Assembly: GCA_000436795.1 (NCBI GenBank)
Contig: HF993272.1
Location: 1 to 26,758, forward strand
Origin: Bacteroides sp. CAG:1076
GTDB taxonomy: Bacteria; Bacteroidota; Bacteroidia; Bacteroidales; Bacteroidaceae
Direction of reading: 5' to 3'
DNA length: 26,758 nt
Shown: piece after piece, positions 24,144 to 26,758 of the stretch
How the letters are laid out: every line of letters starts with the position of its first letter
Numbering within the stretch: the stretch's first letter is position 1
Position numbers and translations under genes: made by a program
The notes under the pieces: generated by a model
Databases searched by the model: none
What the model was told of the DNA's origin: nothing
Seen by the model: only the letters and a program-made list of their open reading frames with translations

Positions 24144-24686
24144 ATGTTGACACTTACAAAAATTCAGACTAATCACTCCCTCTACAACTTCGTAGAGGGG
24201 CTTTTGCATCAGTCATTTCCCGTAGACGAACGTAGGGATGATGATGTACAACGATATAATACCGACCATAATCCGGCTTTCAATTGTTATCTGATTACAG
24301 ATGAAGAGGGAGAAAACGAAACAGCTATCGGCTTAATCACCGTATGGGAACTGAATGGATTTCGCTATGTAGAGCATCTGGCAACTTCCCCCAAAGTACG
24401 CAACAAAGGTTATGGAAAACGTATTATGGAAACACTCAAAGACGAATTTCCGGGTACCATCATTCTGGAAGTAGAACGACCTGAAGATGAAATGAGTATC
24501 AGACGAATTGAATTCTACAAACGATGTGGTTTCTCTCTCTGTCTACAGGATTATATACAACCTCCCTACCGAAAAGGAGGCAACAACCTTCCTCTTTACC
24601 TCATGTATTCGGGTACAGCCAGTATCGATGAACAATATCCGGAAATAAGAGATGAAATTTACCGAAAGGTTTATGACGTAAAATAA
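24144..24686 (+). CDS. GNAT-family N-acetyltransferase
   Basis: A 180-residue cytoplasmic acetyltransferase. The acetyl-CoA-binding motif A is RNKGYGKR (residues 86-93) after the strand YVEHLATSP, and the later TIILEVERPED strand and RRIEFYKRCGF helix (120-130) complete the fold. The C-terminal extension (about 145-180, YPEIRDEIYRKVYDVK) is charged. The acceptor is unknown; small molecules, antibiotics or protein N-termini are all possible. It starts 10 bp after the M64 peptidase stop and is almost certainly in the same transcript, although one protein is exported and the other is not, so a direct functional link is not obvious. Confidence 0.93.
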   Translation: MLTLTKIQTNHSLYNFVEGLLHQSFPVDERRDDDVQRYNTDHNPAFNCYLITDEEGENETAIGLITVWELNGFRYVEHLATSPKVRNKGYGKRIMETLKDEFPGTIILEVERPEDEMSIRRIEFYKRCGFSLCLQDYIQPPYRKGGNNLPLYLMYSGTASIDEQYPEIRDEIYRKVYDVK

Positions 24687-24832
24687 CAGCGGGAAAATCT
24701 GACAATGCATGACGTTTCTTAAAAAACGGTCATTTACCTGAGAAGGAAAATTCTAAGGGATGATAAAATAGACCGGACTTACACTACAGCATCGAAAAAA
24801 TAATTCGTCTTGTCAAAAGTCCCATAAAAACG

Positions 24833-24869
24833 AAAAGAGGCTACTCCCATAGGAGTAACCTCTTTTTTT
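24833..24869. terminator. Terminator between GNAT and exbD (mainly plus strand)
   Basis: A 15-bp stem with one mismatch on the plus strand (24833-24847 with 24852-24866, loop of 4) ends in seven Ts at 24863-24869. On the minus strand the same stem has a wobble pair and a shorter T run, so it can serve both convergent units. In the remainder of the gap 24687-24832 I see only a weak imperfect inverted repeat. Confidence 0.85.
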
Positions 24870-24887
24870 AGCTTTATGGTTGAACTA

Positions 24888-25352
24888 TTACTGACGCTGT
24901 GTAGCAGAATAGTTAATCTTCAAAGCATAAGCCTGACGAAGAGCCTGTTTTACTTCTGTAACAATACCCATCTTAGTCTTTGCATCGACCTTCAATGAAA
25001 CTGTCATAAACGGCTTATCAGATTCTTTCATATTTTCACGTTCCTGATAGATGTAGTCCTGAACCTCTGATGCTTCAGCGAACTTATCATTCAACTGAAT
25101 ACGATCGGTAGTACCCATCTTCTTCTGGTACTCTGGCAAAGGTTTACCAATATAAATGAAAGAAACTAATGATTTCTTTTCAAGCTTTTCCAATTCTGTA
25201 GCAGCAGGAACCTTAAACTGTACTTTCAGCGTAACCTCACGCATGCTTGTTACAATCATGAAGAAGAACAACATGGTAAAAATAAGGTCAGGCAAAGAAG
25301 AGGTGTTCAATTCCGGCATCTCGCGCTTACCACTCTTATTAAATTTTCCCAT
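24888..25352 (-). CDS. ExbD/TolR-family protein, second copy
   Basis: A 154-residue ExbD/TolR-type protein: a basic N-terminal cytoplasmic end, one membrane helix (about residues 20-37, DLIFTMLFFFMIVTSM) carrying the conserved proton-relay Asp (D22) and a periplasmic domain. The helix is preceded by a Pro (P21), as in the family. The periplasmic part includes the family-like segments SLVSFIYIGKPL and MTVSLKVDAKTKMGIVTEVKQ. It is the last gene of the ExbB unit; its start lies 2 bp after the stop of the first exbD. ExbD proteins form a dimer within an ExbB pentamer and pass proton motive force to TonB or Tol-type partners. Two different copies suggest a heterodimer or two complexes. Confidence 0.93.
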   Translation of the reverse strand: MGKFNKSGKREMPELNTSSLPDLIFTMLFFFMIVTSMREVTLKVQFKVPAATELEKLEKKSLVSFIYIGKPLPEYQKKMGTTDRIQLNDKFAEASEVQDYIYQERENMKESDKPFMTVSLKVDAKTKMGIVTEVKQALRQAYALKINYSATQRQ

Positions 25353-25354
25353 GA

Positions 25355-25942
25355 TTAGTTACCTCCATACTTTTTAGGTTCTGCTTCAGAAATCTTCTGT
25401 GGATAGTATTCCATGATAGCATCTTTCTGTTCTTCAGAACATTCAGAGAACTCCTTACCAAACTGAGCCTTAGCCAGCTCGTTACGTAATTCATTGTAAG
25501 CAGCTACCAATTCGTTCTGAACCTGAAGATAAGCATCATAGCTAGTACCAACGTCGTTCTGTACAGAAATTACATGTTTTTCAGTTATCATTACATCACC
25601 AAAGAAAGGAAGAGTCTTCGCATGTTTTTCCGGCAAGTTTGGATCATCCTTCGGGTTAGCAATGAATTCTTTAGCCTTTTCTCTTAATTGCTTAATATCA
25701 GACCATTCTCCACCAACCATCAACTGGTCGTCTTTGTTCAAACGAACCTGGAGAACGTTTCTTTCCTTAACAATAATATCATCTTTCTGATCTTTGTTTT
25801 CTGGTGGAGGCGGCAAACGTCTCGCCAAACCACGGTCAGTATCCATTGATGTTGTAATAAGGAAGAAGATAAGCAACATAAAGGCGATATCTGCCGTTGA
25901 ACTTGCATTAATTCCCGGCACTTTTCTATTCCTTTTTGCCAT
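25355..25942 (-). CDS. ExbD/TolR-family protein, first copy, with long periplasmic extension
   Basis: A 195-residue ExbD/TolR-type protein, longer than the usual 140. The membrane helix (about residues 17-32, ADIAFMLLIFFLITTS) has the conserved Asp at D18. It is followed by a Pro-rich stretch (LARRLPPPPENK). The periplasmic domain includes ERNVLQVRLNKDDQLMVGGE, and the C-terminal half contains an extra helical region (about 135-190, such as YDAYLQVQNELVAAYNELRN). The extension and Pro-rich neck could reach a TonB or other periplasmic partner. It lies 46 bp after the stop of the four-TM protein gene and 2 bp before the second exbD, on the same strand as the ExbB gene. Confidence 0.93.
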   Translation of the reverse strand: MAKRNRKVPGINASSTADIAFMLLIFFLITTSMDTDRGLARRLPPPPENKDQKDDIIVKERNVLQVRLNKDDQLMVGGEWSDIKQLREKAKEFIANPKDDPNLPEKHAKTLPFFGDVMITEKHVISVQNDVGTSYDAYLQVQNELVAAYNELRNELAKAQFGKEFSECSEEQKDAIMEYYPQKISEAEPKKYGGN

Positions 25943-25988
25943 TTTTACTTACTTCGTTTTTAATTTATTAAACTTCAATGTTATGATA

Positions 25989-26453
25989 TTATCTCTTAAA
26001 GATACCAGACAAGTTAACCAATGCACCGATTGCAGCGATAGCAAACAATACATAAGTAGAATAAAGGAACATATCTGTTACTTTCAGCATAGTAGCATCT
26101 GAGTATTCAGAACCGTCACCTAAAACTACAGTTTCAGAAGAACCTACATTGTAAGTAACGATCAACAGAACTACCAACAGAATCAATCCCAGTAAAGATT
26201 TGATAGCACCTTTTGGATTATCTTTCAATGCGCCACCAAACTGAGCGATAGCACCAATAAGTGTAGCAACAACAGTCACAGCAAACATTCCGTACATCAA
26301 GTACATCAGTGCTGGCGTATTAGCAGGTTCAACCAAACCTGCAGCATTTGTTTCGTTGTATCCTACTCCGAAGAACATGCCGAGCACAACCAATATAAGG
26401 GCGATGCAGACATAGAATACGTAGTAAGAAACTTTGTATGATAATTTAGCCAT
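25989..26453 (-). CDS. Four-TM protein between exbB and exbD, unknown function
   Basis: A 154-residue hydrophobic protein with four predicted membrane helices: about residues 10-31, 48-72 (ALMYLMYGMFAVTVVATLIG), 85-102 (SLLGLILLVVLLIVTYNV) and 128-150 (MFLYSTYVLFAIAAIGALVN). Loops of about 15-25 residues separate them, with a short charged part (GGALKDNPKG) between helices 2 and 3. The protein begins 10 bp before the ExbB stop region, is followed by two exbD genes and has no signal peptide. I know no named family. Its constant place inside the operon suggests an accessory subunit of the ExbB/ExbD motor or a stabiliser. Confidence 0.85.
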   Translation of the reverse strand: MAKLSYKVSYYVFYVCIALILVVLGMFFGVGYNETNAAGLVEPANTPALMYLMYGMFAVTVVATLIGAIAQFGGALKDNPKGAIKSLLGLILLVVLLIVTYNVGSSETVVLGDGSEYSDATMLKVTDMFLYSTYVLFAIAAIGALVNLSGIFKR

Positions 26454-26463
26454 TGTTCAATAA

Positions 26464-26758
26464 TTATTTTTTGTATTTCAAGTTGTATTTCATGATCATA
26501 TCAAGCAAAGTGATAGAAGAATCTTCCATCTGGCTTGTGATAGCTTCAATCTTAGAAAGAATGTAGTTATAGAATACCTGAAGAATCAATGCTACAATCA
26601 AACCGAAGATAGTAGTGATCAACGCAACTTTCATACCACCGGCAACAACTGTCGGAGAAATATCACCTGCACGCTGGATGTTATCGAACGCCATAACCAT
26701 ACCGATTACAGTACCCAAGAATCCCAAAGACGGAGCCATTGCGATGAACAGTGTAATC
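26464..26758 (-). CDS. MotA/TolQ/ExbB proton channel family protein, partial (5' end outside window)
   Basis: The frame is open to the right edge, so only the last 98 residues are seen. The visible segment ITLFIAMAPSLGFLGTVIGM has the family APSLGFLGTVIGMV motif in the third-but-last helix region, and ALITTIFGLIVALILQVFYN is the last membrane helix with the conserved TT pair that lines the proton channel. A short charged C-terminus (KIEAITSQMEDSSITLLDMI) follows. ExbB-type proteins form a pentamer around an ExbD dimer and use proton flow to drive TonB or Tol partners. It is the first known gene of a minus-strand unit with the four-TM protein and two exbD genes; its promoter and start lie outside the window. 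Confidence 0.95.
   Translation of the reverse strand, partial: ITLFIAMAPSLGFLGTVIGMVMAFDNIQRAGDISPTVVAGGMKVALITTIFGLIVALILQVFYNYILSKIEAITSQMEDSSITLLDMIMKYNLKYKK

Noticed and set aside
24709..24732. Imperfect inverted repeat with a one-base bulge after the GNAT gene.
   Set aside because: It is short and lacks a T tract; a much better terminator lies at 24833-24869.
1..26758. Mobile elements, CRISPR arrays, tRNA or rRNA genes.
   Set aside because: I saw no transposase, integrase, repeat-spacer pattern or tRNA-like segment. Intergenic gaps are all shorter than about 260 bp and are explained by promoters and terminators.

Overview
The window looks like the chromosome of a gut-type Bacteroidales bacterium (Bacteroides or Phocaeicola). 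Evidence: many genes are preceded by the Bacteroidetes -7 box TAnnTTTG, in two or three cases with a TTG-type -33 element 20 bp upstream, and most genes lack strong Shine-Dalgarno sequences. The gene families agree: a carboxypeptidase-regulatory-domain TonB-dependent receptor, peptidase M64, an ExbB/ExbD/ExbD cluster and a DUF4834-type protein. I see no tRNA, rRNA, insertion sequence, phage or CRISPR array. The content is mostly core chromosome with a few accessory-looking units.

Layout. (1) 1-5756, minus strand: a tripartite heavy-metal efflux operon read as His/Cys-rich secreted protein, CusB-like lipoprotein adaptor, CusA/CzcA-like RND pump and TolC-like outer membrane channel (cut by the left edge). 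A perfect -7 box flanked by two inverted repeats lies just before the adaptor gene. (2) 5783-7081, minus: a CNNM/CBS/CorC-HlyC membrane protein directly upstream. (3) 7341-11200, plus: an unrecognised protein, aroA, a small membrane-anchored protein, a lone ZnuB-type ABC permease, tsaE and a small Imm17-like membrane protein, closed by a terminator. (4) 11399-15437, minus: a secreted calcineurin-like phosphoesterase followed 19 bp later by a large TonB-dependent receptor without a SusD partner. (5) 15600-20117, minus: dnaE, trxA and a small acidic protein. (6) 20306-22059, plus: psd and pssA (the phosphatidylethanolamine pathway) and a DUF4834-like protein. (7) 22231-22707, minus: an Lrp/AsnC regulator, divergent from (8) 22844-24686, plus: a secreted M64 peptidase and a GNAT acetyltransferase. 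(9) 24888-26758, minus: ExbD, ExbD, a four-TM protein and ExbB/TolQ (cut by the right edge).

How they work together. The efflux operon exports metal from the periplasm across the outer membrane, with His-rich proteins as likely metal-binding parts. The ExbB/ExbD cluster could power TonB-type transport such as the receptor in block 4, or a Tol-like envelope function. psd and pssA supply the major phospholipid. Five rho-independent terminator hairpins mark most transcription-unit ends, and -7 boxes decide several starts: corC, dnaE, asnC and the 7341 gene begin at ATG codons downstream of longer in-frame TTG codons. The least understood units are the phosphoesterase/receptor pair, the His/Cys-rich protein, the ExbB-associated four-TM protein and a coiled-coil-like insertion in the DnaE PHP domain.
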